A stretch of 34,822 nt of DNA from Bacillota bacterium (GCA_021806565.1 JAJZXK010000008.1:21377-56198), one strand, 5' to 3'; counted from the stretch's first letter, positions 22,547 through 30,803 are shown. The notes: generated by a model not told the origin, from the letters alone. Program-made: numbers and translations.

Positions 22547-24916
22547 CTACTGCGACTGGTCGATGAGCACCCAGTAGGTGGTGTTGGCCGACAGGCCGGC
22601 CGGCGGCGTGCTGGTCGTGGTGTAGGAGTAGGCGCTGACCACGTTGCCGTTGGCCAAGCTGCCGAAGCCGAGGCTGGCACCGGAGTTGTGGAACGCGTTG
22701 CCGTTGGTGATGGCGGTCTGCGTGCCGTTGATGAACTGGCCGGTGGTGGTGTCATACACCTGGATGACCGCACCGGTCGAGCCCGCGGACACGACCTGCC
22801 ACTCCACGGTGTCGGAGCCCTGAGCCGGAGGCGCAATCTGGGTCATGGGCTCGATCGCCGAGGTGACGACGCCGTTGGTCGCCGACGGGGCGCCGAGCAC
22901 TGCGGCAACCGTCGACGGGTAGCTGTAGGTGCCGGAGGTGAAGGAGCTACCACTCCAGGCGTGGGCGACGTTCAGGGTCTGCGAGCCGGACGAGGTGCTG
23001 ACCGTGACGGTGTAGGTCGTGCCGGAGGTCGTCACGCTCTGGCCCGCGCCGGTCACGAGGGCAACCGCGCCCTGCAGGGTGCTGGTCGGGGTCACGACCG
23101 CGGCCGCGTCCCCGGACTTGTCCAGCAGGACCTGGACGTAGCTGCCGACGTTCGGCACGCCGTTGGTCATGACGGAGTTCGAGTTGAAGGTGGAGTCGGT
23201 GGTGATCGTCTGGGCCGAACCGCTGGACGGTTGGACCGAGATGCTGGTGACGCTGCCGTTGCTGGTCGTCACGCCCTCGAGGGTCCCGGTGGCGGTGTTG
23301 CGGTAGGCCGCGATAGCCGCCGCGTTGCCGTCGCCCATCGAGCCCTGGCTGCTGGTGCCGTTCACCGCAGCGCCGTTGGTCTGGTCGCCGCCGACGATGT
23401 TGACGTAGACGACGTCATTGGCCTGCAGCGCGGACAGCGAGCTGGACGAGCCGTTCAGGGAGACCGAGGTGTAGGGCTGGACCGCGACGGTCTCGGTGCC
23501 CTGGGCGTGCGTGCTCGGGTTCGTGTAGTTGATGGTCACGGTGCCGGAGTTGCTGGTGATGTTGCTGTTGGGGTTGGTGCAGCTGCTGGTGCAGGTGCTG
23601 GTCACGACACCGGCCTCGATGGTGTTGTGGGTGTCGTAGACTGCGGTGGCCTGCTTGCTGCTGTTCAGGACGTAGCTGACCGAGTCACCGGACTGCAGGT
23701 AGGTCGCGTCGGGGACCAGCGCGTTGGCCTGGCCCGCCGAGTTGACATCGGCCTGCGGACCGGTGGACGGGGCGTTGACGTAGTACTGGGTCGTGGCCGA
23801 GGTGCTGGTCGAGGTGCCGTAGGTGCTGGAGTAGGTGGCCAGCGTCACGTTGGTGCCGCTGGAAAGGGCCAGAGTCGGCGTGCCGCTGGCGCTGATGAGG
23901 AACGGCACGTTGACACCGTTGACGGTGTAGTTGGAGGCGCCGCTCGGCAGGCTGGTCGCCAGGGTGCCGGACTGCGCGGTCGCGCCGGCGGCGACATTGA
24001 CGAAGTCAACGTGGCCGTTGGGGTTGACCATCGCGGTCACGTTGAGGCCGACCAGGTTCGACAGGTTGCTGGCGCCATACAGCTGGTAGCTGGAGGCCCA
24101 GTCCTTGGTGCCGAAGCTGCTGGAGTTCAGCGTCAGGCCGGTGCTGCTCGTGCCCGTGACGGTACCCGTGTACACCTGGTAGCCGTTGACGGAGCCCTTG
24201 GTGTACAGGGCGCCCGGGGTCACACCGCTGACGTTGTTGATCGTGCAGTTCTGGGCGCACCAGGTGGTGGTGCCGTTGACCGTGACCGGAACGGCCACGG
24301 GAGCATTGATGGCCGCGTTGTACGCCATCTGGGCCGTGTCCGCACGGGTGGACGGCAGGTTGGCGACGAAGTTGACGTTGCTCGTCAGACCGAGCTGGAA
24401 CGCGGCCGCGACGTAGTTGCCGGGCCAGGTGCCCTGGACCACGCCGGTCTGGTTGTCACCGATGGCCCGCAGCAGCATCGCCGCCGCCTGAACATCGGTC
24501 ACCGGCCGGTTCGGGTGGAACTTGCCGCTCGGATACCCCTGGATGATCCCCATGTCCTGAGCCACATTGACGTAGCCCCACGCCCAGCTCTGGATGTTGG
24601 CCGCGTCCACGAAGCCGGGGGTCTCCTGGGCGAGCGCCGAGGCAATGTTGTTCTTGCCCACCAGGTTCACCACGATCTTGGCGAACTCGGCGCGCGTCAC
24701 CGGGGCGCTCGGGTCGTAGAGACCGCCGCCCACCCCGTTGACAATACCGGCCGAGGCCAGGAACGAGATCGCCGGCGCCTGCGTCAGGCCGGAGATGTCC
24801 GAAAACGGGCTACTGCCCTGGCTCGCGGCGCTGGCGCTGGCTCCGCCCGCCGCCACGGTCGCAAGGACCATCGCAGCAGACGTCAAGCCGACGAGGTAGC
24901 GCTTGGCACTGTGCAT
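22547..24916 (-). CDS. SLH-domain surface protein 2
   Basis: A 789-residue paralogue of the protein at 19831-22137. ATG 24916 follows AGGGAGG by 7 nt, and the ribosome site plus spacer (GGAGGTTCGTTC) nearly repeats that of the other gene (GGAGGTTCGTGC). Signal peptide MHSAKRYLVGLTSAAMVLATVAAGGASASA. Three SLH repeats lie at about 36-80, 100-155 and to about 205, with the same landmarks (DPSAPVTRAEFAKIV, PGFVDAANIQSWAWGYV, GKFHPNRPVTDVQAAAML). The long Ser/Thr/Gly/Val region matches the paralogue in order (STGPQAD, VYDTHNTIEAGVVT, ALQANDVVYVNIVGG) and ends in YWVLIDQSQ. Lysine is almost absent from it. The two probably arose by tandem duplication and diverged. They may be alternative or jointly assembled surface-layer proteins. 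Confidence 0.88.
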   Translation of the reverse strand: MHSAKRYLVGLTSAAMVLATVAAGGASASAASQGSSPFSDISGLTQAPAISFLASAGIVNGVGGGLYDPSAPVTRAEFAKIVVNLVGKNNIASALAQETPGFVDAANIQSWAWGYVNVAQDMGIIQGYPSGKFHPNRPVTDVQAAAMLLRAIGDNQTGVVQGTWPGNYVAAAFQLGLTSNVNFVANLPSTRADTAQMAYNAAINAPVAVPVTVNGTTTWCAQNCTINNVSGVTPGALYTKGSVNGYQVYTGTVTGTSSTGLTLNSSSFGTKDWASSYQLYGASNLSNLVGLNVTAMVNPNGHVDFVNVAAGATAQSGTLATSLPSGASNYTVNGVNVPFLISASGTPTLALSSGTNVTLATYSSTYGTSTSTSATTQYYVNAPSTGPQADVNSAGQANALVPDATYLQSGDSVSYVLNSSKQATAVYDTHNTIEAGVVTSTCTSSCTNPNSNITSNSGTVTINYTNPSTHAQGTETVAVQPYTSVSLNGSSSSLSALQANDVVYVNIVGGDQTNGAAVNGTSSQGSMGDGNAAAIAAYRNTATGTLEGVTTSNGSVTSISVQPSSGSAQTITTDSTFNSNSVMTNGVPNVGSYVQVLLDKSGDAAAVVTPTSTLQGAVALVTGAGQSVTTSGTTYTVTVSTSSGSQTLNVAHAWSGSSFTSGTYSYPSTVAAVLGAPSATNGVVTSAIEPMTQIAPPAQGSDTVEWQVVSAGSTGAVIQVYDTTTGQFINGTQTAITNGNAFHNSGASLGFGSLANGNVVSAYSYTTTSTPPAGLSANTTYWVLIDQSQ

Positions 24917-25055
24917 GAACGAACCTCCCTTTACGTTGAAATGGTCGGATGCTGGGGCCTGGACCCGCGTCCGTCCCCGGGCCGCTCCCTTCCCTCCCTC
25001 CGCCTGGAAGTCGCCGGATGGCCTGCTAGGCGCAGGAGACGGATCCAGCATGCCG

Positions 25056-25085
25056 ATTCTGGGTCCACGCGCCCGGGGCCGTCAA
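25056..25085 (-). promoter_or_regulatory. Candidate promoter of SLH gene 2
   Basis: On the minus strand TTGACG (25085-25080) is followed after 18 bp by CAGAAT (25061-25056), a fair sigma-A type pair. Transcription would begin near 25049 and give a leader of about 130 nt, a length common for abundant S-layer mRNAs. Confidence 0.45.
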
Positions 25086-25218
25086 CGGTCATGAGGGATC
25101 TGTAATCGTCGCGCAACAAATGTGAAGTCCACGTGACTGGGCGGTGCTCAGGCTGAACGGCACGCACGCCAACGGCCACAACAGGTTTAGCGGGAAGGCT
25201 GTGTGGCGCCTGTGAGGC

Positions 25219-25230
25219 CCCTGATCAGGG
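25219..25230. repeat. Perfect 12-bp palindrome CCCTGATCAGGG
   Basis: A fully symmetric 12-bp sequence, about 135 bp upstream of the candidate -35 box of SLH gene 2. A second inverted repeat, GCGGCC-AGA-GGCCGC, lies nearby at 25256-25270. Either could be a protein-binding site. No function is established. Confidence 0.35.
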
Positions 25231-25429
25231 CGGTGCCTGGCAGGGCTTGGTGGTAGCGGCCAGAGGCCGCCAGCCACCGCCGTTTCGCAATTGGGCGTGG
25301 GCCAAATTTCGTGAGATTCGGAGATGTCGCTGTGTGATTGGCAGGAGAAATCGTGGTTTTTGGACCCGCGGCTCGCCGGGGATCACGGCGCATCCAAGCC
25401 CGGCAGGGGCTCGCCGGGTTTCGTGGAAG

Positions 25430-25641
25430 CTCGGCCCGTCAGAGGAGGTTCTCGGTCGCCGAAGGGGGTTGCCAACTGACGGGTCGGGCGCGGTTCTGTA
25501 CGCGCGGGTGTCCTGCGCCGACCAGAAGGCATGCCTGGACCGTCAGGTGACCCGGCTGGCCGCGTTTGCCGCCGAGAACGGTCTGCGGGACGCTGAGGTG
25601 GTGGCCCAGGTGGGCAGCGGTCTAAACGGGCACCGCGAGGG
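25430..25641 (+). pseudogene. tnpA: IS607-type serine recombinase TnpA fragment
   Basis: The frame reads VLYARVSCADQKACLDRQVTRL...VVAQVGSGLNGHR from about 25492 to 25640. This is the catalytic-domain start of IS607 TnpA (YARVSSxDQKxxLxRQ, VGSGLNxxR). The Ser that attacks DNA lies in YARVS. The part before it (EVLGRRRGLPTDGSGA) may be the end of the N-terminal DNA-binding domain. After GLNGHREG the sequence departs from the family, where the deletion joins tnpB. No functional protein is expected. Confidence 0.75.
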
Positions 25642-26141
25642 GCGGCTTTCTTCCGCTGGCAAGGCGCGGACTTCATGCACAAGGCCGCGACGGAACTGGC
25701 GAAAACCAAGTCGGTCGTCGTGGTCGAGAACCTGTCCGGGCGCGGCATGATTCGCAACCACTCATTGGCGCGGTCCATAGCGGACTCCGGGTGGGGTTCC
25801 GGCGGAAGCTGGAGTACAAGACCACTATGGTACGGATGCCGGCTCGTGGTCGGCCCACGCTTGTACCCGTCCACGAAGATGTGGTCGGTCTGCTGCGCCG
25901 TCAAGGGCGCGATGCCGCTGTCGGAGCGTGTTTTCCGGCGCGAGGCGTGCGGGCTGGAGGTCGACTGGGACCTGAATGCGGCGCGAAACGCCGCCGTCGC
26001 CGGGAGTTCCTGGAGACGCACGACGGCTGTGGAGCGGAAGGCTCTGGCCAGGAGAACGGTCTCGCGAAACCAGCCGCAACGAAGCAGGAATCTTCAAGCA
26101 GGAAACCGACCGCGCAAGCGGCCGGGCACAAAAGGCCATGA
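25642..26141 (+). pseudogene. tnpB: TnpB C-terminal fragment, frameshifted
   Basis: From about 25642 the frame reads AFFRWQGADFMHKAATELA, KSVVVVENLSGRGM (with the RuvC Glu), then LARSIADSG. At about 25796 it leaves frame: FRRKLEYKTT continues in another frame and WYGCRLVVGPRLYPSTK returns at 25828. This fits a 4-nt loss and a 1-nt gain at 25827. The zinc ribbon is broken: MWSVCCAVK and FRREACGLEVD each keep only one of the paired Cys. The last RuvC Asp in DWDLNAARN is intact. The end is vague (VERKALARR and on) and runs towards the next gene. The guide-nuclease function is lost. Confidence 0.8.
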
Positions 26142-26158
26142 GGAGAGGAACGGCGCGG

Positions 26159-26965
26159 ATGCGACTCCTTCTGCACGGTGCCACCCTGGGAGGCGCACCG
26201 GACCTGACGGACCTGATCGAGGCCGCCACCGGAGGGTTCGCGGGGGTGGAGGCGCCGTGGGCGGACATTCAGACCGCCTGCCGCCGCGGTGCGGCCGGTT
26301 TCGCGCGGCGGATGGCCCGCATGGAACTGTGCGTGGCCACCATTTCGGATGGCGCGCCCGCCGGGATGCACCGCGCCGCCCGGGACGGCCGGTCGGATAC
26401 GTCCTCCAAGTCCGCCGACCGCATGCAGACGGCTGAAGACGATGCCGGGCGAGCCGCCGCGGCCGAGGCCGAGATGGAAGCGGAGGCGCGCTTGCTGCGC
26501 GGGCTGGCCGCGTTCGGTGTCGGTGTTCCGCTTTGGTTGGTGCGCATCGCCGCCCGTGCGGCCAAAGACGTCGAGGTGCGCGAGCGGCTGGCGCGTGCCG
26601 GCCAGATCGCGGCAGCCTGTGGGCTGCGCCTGACCCTCGACGTCGTGGCCGGTGATGGCTCGGCCGCACCTCCCGGTGTGTCCGAGTCGCTGGCCGCGGT
26701 CGTCGGTGGTTCCACGATCGGTCTGGTGGCCGATAGCCTGGCGGGACCGCTGTCGGGTCCATTTGCCGCGTATGCGCGGTTGCGCCAGGATCCAGAGGGC
26801 GGCGACGGGGCGGCCGTGGCATGGGCGGCCTCGCTCTATCAGGGGGGGTACCGCGGTTACGTCGCCGTCGTCTCACCGCCGCGGGTGCGCGGTGAGGACC
26901 GCCTGGCCGCCGCGGCGCGCGGGCTTCGCTTCGCGCGGGAGGTGCTGCGGCGGGCCGGAATCTGA
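26159..26965 (+). CDS. TIM-barrel sugar isomerase/epimerase-like protein
   Basis: A 268-residue protein beginning at ATG 26159, 10 nt after AGGAGAGG (an in-frame ATG at 26138 precedes that site). The layout resembles xylose-isomerase-like TIM barrels: GATLGGAPDLTDLIEAATGGFAGVEAPWADIQTA as strand 1 and helix, MELCVATISDG, GVPLWLVRIAARAAK, CGLRLTLDVVAGDG, STIGLVADSLAG, YRGYVAVVSPP, and a closing helix LRFAREVLRRAGI. The usual metal ligands (Glu, Asp, His, Glu) are not all evident, so the activity is uncertain. It is followed at 25 bp by an oxidoreductase gene, the frequent pairing for catabolism of inositol-like or modified sugars. The IS607 remnant ends only just upstream, so the gene may have lost its original promoter. 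Confidence 0.65.
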   Translation: MRLLLHGATLGGAPDLTDLIEAATGGFAGVEAPWADIQTACRRGAAGFARRMARMELCVATISDGAPAGMHRAARDGRSDTSSKSADRMQTAEDDAGRAAAAEAEMEAEARLLRGLAAFGVGVPLWLVRIAARAAKDVEVRERLARAGQIAAACGLRLTLDVVAGDGSAAPPGVSESLAAVVGGSTIGLVADSLAGPLSGPFAAYARLRQDPEGGDGAAVAWAASLYQGGYRGYVAVVSPPRVRGEDRLAAAARGLRFAREVLRRAGI

Positions 26966-26990
26966 AGCGGGCGTCCGGGGAGGGCTGGTC

Positions 26991-28115
26991 GTGGCGGGGT
27001 GTCGGGAGTTTGGCGGGGTGCGGATCGGGCTGCTCGGGGCGGGTTTTGTGGCGGGGGTGCATGCCGAAGCGCTGCGCGAGGTGCACGGGGCGCACGTCAC
27101 CGCGGTGTTCTCGCGCAATGCCGCGCGGGCGCAGGCCTTCGCGGCGGCGCACGGGGTGCCCCGCTGGAGCGACGACTGGAAGGCGGTGGCGACCGGGTCC
27201 GATGTGGACCTGGTGCTGGTGCTGCTGCCGAACTTCATGCACGCCGAGGCGACGCTTGCGGCCGCGGGTGCCGGCAAGCACGTGCTGGTCGAAAAGCCGC
27301 TCTGCCTGACGCTGGCCGAGGCGGATGCGATGATCGACGCCTGCCGCCGCGCCGGGGTGATGCTCGGCTACGCGGAGCAGTTGTGCTTCACTCCGAAGTA
27401 TGAGCGGGTGCGTCAACTGGCGGCCGCGGGGGCCTTCGGCCGCCTGCATTTCCTGCGCCAGTCCGAGAAGCACTCCGGCCCGCACACCGACTGGTTTTGG
27501 GATGTCACGCGCTCTGGCGGCGGGGTACTGATGGACATGGGCTGCCATGCCTTCGGATGGTTTCGGTGGGTGCTGGGACCGACCTGGCGGCCGGTCGAGG
27601 TGACCTGCCGCTGCGAGACCGCCGTCCACAGCGGGCGTACGGCGGGCGAGGATCAGAGCATCGCCGCGGTGGTGTTCGAAAACGACCAGGGCTGGCGTGT
27701 CACCGCGCTGGCCGAGAACGCGTGGACCCGGCTGGGGGGCATGGACGACCGCATCGAGGTGGCGGGTACGCGCGGGGGCGCGAGCGCCGACCTCTTTCAG
27801 GGCGGCAGCGCCCAGATATACAGTGAGGATGGATACGAGTACGCCCTGGAGAAGGCCGGAGGTACGCGCGGTTGGTCGTTCGCGCTGGCCGAGGAGGTGC
27901 ATCAGCAGGGCTATCCGCACGAACTGCAGCACTTCATAGACTGTGTCCGCGAGGGCCGGCCGCCCTGCGTCGGGGGCGAAGACGGCCGGGCGGTGCTGGA
28001 GTTGACGCTGGCGGCGTATGCCTCCGCCGGGCGGGGGGCGACGGTGCACCTCCCGTACACTCCGCCCGAGGGCACGCGCGTTCCGGTCGAACTGTGGCGG
28101 AACCCGCGTCCTTAG
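26991..28115 (+). CDS. Gfo/Idh/MocA family oxidoreductase
   Basis: A 374-residue NAD(P)-dependent sugar dehydrogenase-like protein. The Rossmann motif GLLGAGFVAGVH is at about residues 13-24, LVLVLLPNFMHAEAT at about 74-88, and the EKP motif at 101-103. The C-terminal domain has SGGGVLMDMGCHAFGWFRWVLG, the D-x-G-x-H type signature for substrate and catalysis. Substrates of this family are sugars, inositols and their amino or acid derivatives, and nothing here narrows it. GTG 26991 is chosen because GGGGAGGG stands 6 nt upstream. GTG 27018 would also leave the nucleotide-binding motif intact. It is probably cotranscribed with the TIM-barrel gene 25 bp before. Confidence 0.9.
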   Translation: MAGCREFGGVRIGLLGAGFVAGVHAEALREVHGAHVTAVFSRNAARAQAFAAAHGVPRWSDDWKAVATGSDVDLVLVLLPNFMHAEATLAAAGAGKHVLVEKPLCLTLAEADAMIDACRRAGVMLGYAEQLCFTPKYERVRQLAAAGAFGRLHFLRQSEKHSGPHTDWFWDVTRSGGGVLMDMGCHAFGWFRWVLGPTWRPVEVTCRCETAVHSGRTAGEDQSIAAVVFENDQGWRVTALAENAWTRLGGMDDRIEVAGTRGGASADLFQGGSAQIYSEDGYEYALEKAGGTRGWSFALAEEVHQQGYPHELQHFIDCVREGRPPCVGGEDGRAVLELTLAAYASAGRGATVHLPYTPPEGTRVPVELWRNPRP

Positions 28116-28160
28116 GCCTTGGGGCGGCCGGGTTCATCGTTTGCTTATGTGATGTTCGCG

Positions 28161-28187
28161 TTGACGCCCCGTGGTCTGGGGTAGTCT
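28161..28187 (+). promoter_or_regulatory. Possible promoter of the murE-like gene
   Basis: TTGACG (28161-28166) and TAGTCT (28182-28187) are separated by 15 bp, shorter than optimal. The 133-bp gap between the oxidoreductase and the murE-like gene could otherwise simply be read through from upstream. Confidence 0.25.
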
Positions 28188-28248
28188 TGGGGAAGACTTC
28201 TTCAGTGGGTGGCCGTGGCGGCGCCTGGTCCGTCGAGGGAGGGTCGGC

Positions 28249-29787
28249 ATGCGCTGGGAGCGCGTCTTGGCCGCAGTGCGCCAGCGCCGTCTGGACGGGG
28301 CCGTGATCACCGGTGTGACCGAAGACAGCCGGCGCGTGCGGCCGGGGATGATCTTTGTCGCCCGCCGTGGGTTTCATGTGGATGGGCATGACCTGCTGGC
28401 GCAGGCGCGCGAGGCCGGGGCCACCCTGACCGTCGGGGACCGTCTGCTTGGACCCGGGCTGCCGGATGTGGTGGTCCCCTGTTCCGACCACGCGCTGGCG
28501 GATCTGGTGTCCGCCTGGCACGGCGATCCCGGCCGGCACTTGGTCATGGCCGGGGTGACGGGTACCAATGGCAAGACCACGACCACGCACCTGCTGGCAT
28601 CCATCTTGCGCGCCGCCGGTTTCGCGGTGGGCTCGGTCGGCAGCGTCGGCTACAGCTTCGCCTCGGAGCGCCTGCCGGCCGAGCACACCACCCCGCCGCC
28701 GGAGGTGCTCTATGAACTGCTCGCCCGCTGGCGGGCCGCCGGGGCGACCCATGCCGCGGTGGAGGTCTCGGCGCAGGCGCTCAGCCAGGGACGGGTGGCC
28801 GCCTGTCGATTCAGCGTGGCCGCGTTGACCGGGTTCAGCCGCGATCATGGCGAGTACTATGCCGACGCGACCGCCTACCTGCAGGCGAAGCTGTCCCTGT
28901 TCCGAGCCTTGCCGTCCCACGGCGTCGCCGTGCTCCCCGCGGCGGACCCGCATCTGGCGGCGTTCCAGGCCGCGGCCGCCGGGCGCCGTTCGGTCCTGTA
29001 CGGTCCGGATGGCGAGGTGCGGGTCCTGGACATGCATCCGGCCGGCGCCGCCGGTACCAGCCTCAGGCTGCGGCTGGGCGCGCAGGGGGCGCGCCAGCTA
29101 CGGCTGCCGCTGCCGGGGTGGCACAATGTCCACAACGCCCTTTGCGCTGCGGCCGCGGCGCTGGTCCTCGGCGTCCAGGCGGACGCGATCGCCGCCGGTC
29201 TGGAGGCGACCCCGCCCGTACCGGGGCGCGGCACGTTGCTGCGGGACACGGCGGGGCGCTTGGTGCTCATCGATTACGCCCACAACCCCGAGGCCTTGCG
29301 GGCCGTCCTGCGGCTGGCGCGCGAACTCGCTCCGGGACGGGTGCATGCGGTGCTGGGGCCGCGCGGGCAGCGCGACCGCGGCAAGCGGCCGTTGATGGGG
29401 GCGGTGCTCGCGGCTCTGGCGGACACGGCCACCATCACCTGCGACCGGCCCGCGGGCGAGGATCCCCGCCAGGCGGCGCAGAGCATGGTGCAGGCCGCCC
29501 GCGACTGTGGTCTGCACGTCCGCTTCCTGCCCGACCGCGCTGCGGCCCTGTCCGCCGCCACCGCAGCGCTGGAGCCGGGCGACTGCCTGGTGGTGACGGG
29601 AAAGGGCATGGAACCGTGGCTGGGGGACGGATCCTTCGATGGCACCACCGACATGGACGTGTTGACCAGACACCTTCCGGGGCTGGCGCCGGCACCGGCG
29701 ACGATCGAGGATGCCCGGCACGGCGGCGCCTGGTGGCGGGAGGGGCGTCAGGCCGGCCCGATCCAGCGGACCGCCACCGGGCTGTAG
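28249..29787 (+). CDS. murE: MurE-family amino-acid ligase
   Basis: A 512-residue Mur ligase. ATG 28249 lies 5 nt after GAGGGAGGG. The N-terminal domain keeps TEDSRRVRPGMIFVARRG. The ATP loop GTNGKTTTT is at about 105-113, then AAVEVSAQALSQGRV (EVSSHAL in standard MurE), LTGFSRDHGEYYAD (SRDHLDYH), LPLPGWHNVHNALCAAAA, DYAHNP at 342-347 and VVTGKGME near 449. MurE adds the third peptide residue to UDP-MurNAc-dipeptide. The substrate motif DNPR, which reads meso-diaminopimelate, is replaced by C398-D-R-P-A402. The adjacent genes are not cell-wall genes. It may be a lysine- or other-specific MurE, or a second Mur-like ligase with another role. The gene end overlaps the convergent gene by 40 nt. 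Confidence 0.82.
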   Translation: MRWERVLAAVRQRRLDGAVITGVTEDSRRVRPGMIFVARRGFHVDGHDLLAQAREAGATLTVGDRLLGPGLPDVVVPCSDHALADLVSAWHGDPGRHLVMAGVTGTNGKTTTTHLLASILRAAGFAVGSVGSVGYSFASERLPAEHTTPPPEVLYELLARWRAAGATHAAVEVSAQALSQGRVAACRFSVAALTGFSRDHGEYYADATAYLQAKLSLFRALPSHGVAVLPAADPHLAAFQAAAAGRRSVLYGPDGEVRVLDMHPAGAAGTSLRLRLGAQGARQLRLPLPGWHNVHNALCAAAAALVLGVQADAIAAGLEATPPVPGRGTLLRDTAGRLVLIDYAHNPEALRAVLRLARELAPGRVHAVLGPRGQRDRGKRPLMGAVLAALADTATITCDRPAGEDPRQAAQSMVQAARDCGLHVRFLPDRAAALSAATAALEPGDCLVVTGKGMEPWLGDGSFDGTTDMDVLTRHLPGLAPAPATIEDARHGGAWWREGRQAGPIQRTATGL

Positions 29788-30479
29788 CCGGAGGCCGCGT
29801 GGGCGAGCGTGACCGCAAAGCGCTGGTGGCCCAGTTCGGCGCGCCACACCCGATTCGCGCCGCTCCAAGTGGCGCCTTTCAATCCGAGCCGTGCCGCGCA
29901 GGCCTGAATGACCGCCGCGCCGGTCGGGCGGGGGGCGCAACTGCCCGCGACGACACTTCCGAGCCCCACGCCGTCGGCAGCCCCGACGACATGCAGGTGG
30001 AAAACGGCCCGCGTGCTGCTCTGGGGCATGGCCACCGCAAGACTGGACGTCGAACCCGCGTCGTGGACGCCGCCACGGGCGAGCACCACCTGAATATCCA
30101 TGGTCCCCCCCGGAAGGGCGCGGCTCGAAAGAGGAAGCAGCCGTACAGGCCAGGGTTGGGGCCCGGTGGTCAGCAGGGCCCACGGATCCCTGCCCAACTT
30201 GACCAGCCCCATGCTGGGCCGGTGCGCGTGCGCGCCCACCCATGCCTTGACGGTCTGCGGAAGCGCGGTCCACGCCACCCGGCTGAAAAGGGGGCCGGAT
30301 TGGGCCCGTACCGCTTCGTTGGCGATGACGGGTGCCGCAGGTGCCGCGCCGGACCGGCCACGCACCGTGGCGATCGTCATGAGGGCGGCGCCGACGGCCA
30401 TGGCGCCGACCGCGAGCGGCCAAAGGCGCGGCGGGCGGAGCGCGGAGCGCGCTTTGGGCTGTTGCCGGACTTGACGCAT
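29748..30479 (-). CDS. Membrane-anchored protein of unknown function
   Basis: I do not recognise this 243-residue protein. A basic leader (RQVRQQPKARSALRPPRLW) and one helix (LAVGAMAVGAALMTIATV) suggest an N-in anchor with the rest outside. The external part has FSRVAWTALPQTVKAWVGAHAH, GTMDIQVVLARGGV, STRAVFHLHVVGAADGVGLGSVVAGSCAPRP and a C-terminal AELGHQRFAVTLAHAASGYSPVAVRWIG, a beta-rich pattern with two or three Cys. ATG 30479 has no ribosome site, so the mRNA may be leaderless or the start may lie downstream. The 3' end overlaps the murE-like gene by 40 nt on the opposite strand, so this stop region is read on both strands. Confidence 0.6.
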   Translation of the reverse strand: MRQVRQQPKARSALRPPRLWPLAVGAMAVGAALMTIATVRGRSGAAPAAPVIANEAVRAQSGPLFSRVAWTALPQTVKAWVGAHAHRPSMGLVKLGRDPWALLTTGPQPWPVRLLPLSSRALPGGTMDIQVVLARGGVHDAGSTSSLAVAMPQSSTRAVFHLHVVGAADGVGLGSVVAGSCAPRPTGAAVIQACAARLGLKGATWSGANRVWRAELGHQRFAVTLAHAASGYSPVAVRWIGPA

Positions 30480-30803
30480 AGTTGCAACGTTCGCGATCCG
30501 TGCGCGTCAAGCCTGCCACGGACGACCGGTCACTTGTCGGTAGCGTGAAACCCGCCACCCTGGAAAGGGGCGTGATGCGCCACCCGACGGCTTGAGCTGG
30601 AGCGAAGTGGCACATGGGCGTCTTACTTGGGGCCGACATCGAATCGCCAGCCGGACCGTGAGACTTGGCATCCATAACAAATGTCGGGGGGGCGATGGTT
30701 TCTCTCGTGTGGTTACCGCAGGTGGTGTCGGGTTCCAGGCGGGCGGAGATCCTGGATGGTGGCGCGAATCAGCGTCGACGGCTGACCCAGGCGGGATGGC
30801 GGG
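30480..30803. other. Intergenic region before the decayed ATPase
   Basis: These 324 bases hold no gene I can support. The left end has the unpaired start region of the divergent gene. The rest may be the decayed front of the ATPase gene that follows, which lacks its first half, but no ATP-loop or other motif can be read in any frame. Confidence 0.45.

Larger units (their letters stand above)
24917..25429. other. Long leader and promoter region of SLH gene 2
   Basis: No believable gene is present in these 513 bases. They hold the ribosome site and leader of SLH gene 2, a candidate promoter at 25056-25085, a 12-bp palindrome at 25219-25230 and a short hairpin at 25256-25270. The right side runs into the IS607 remnant, whose exact left end I could not define. 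Confidence 0.45.
25430..26141 (+). mobile_element. Collapsed IS607-type element
   Basis: The stretch contains the front half of a serine recombinase TnpA directly followed by the back half of a TnpB, in the gene order of IS607 transposons. The end of tnpA and the front of tnpB are missing, so an internal deletion of perhaps 1 kb has fused them. Frameshifts and lost zinc-ligand residues in the tnpB part show that the element is dead. The boundaries given are approximate. IS607 elements do not make obvious target duplications. Confidence 0.75.

Noticed and set aside
19966..25105. Two very long plus-strand frames (824 and 904 codons) opposite the SLH genes
   Set aside because: They mirror the third-position GC bias of the SLH genes. 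Their Val/Asp/Gly/Arg repeats track the Thr/Ser/Val codons of the other strand, and they lack signals and families.
26094..28049. 651-codon minus-strand frame opposite the isomerase and oxidoreductase genes
   Set aside because: A Pro/Arg/His-rich shadow with no ribosome site and no recognisable domain. The plus-strand genes carry clear family motifs.
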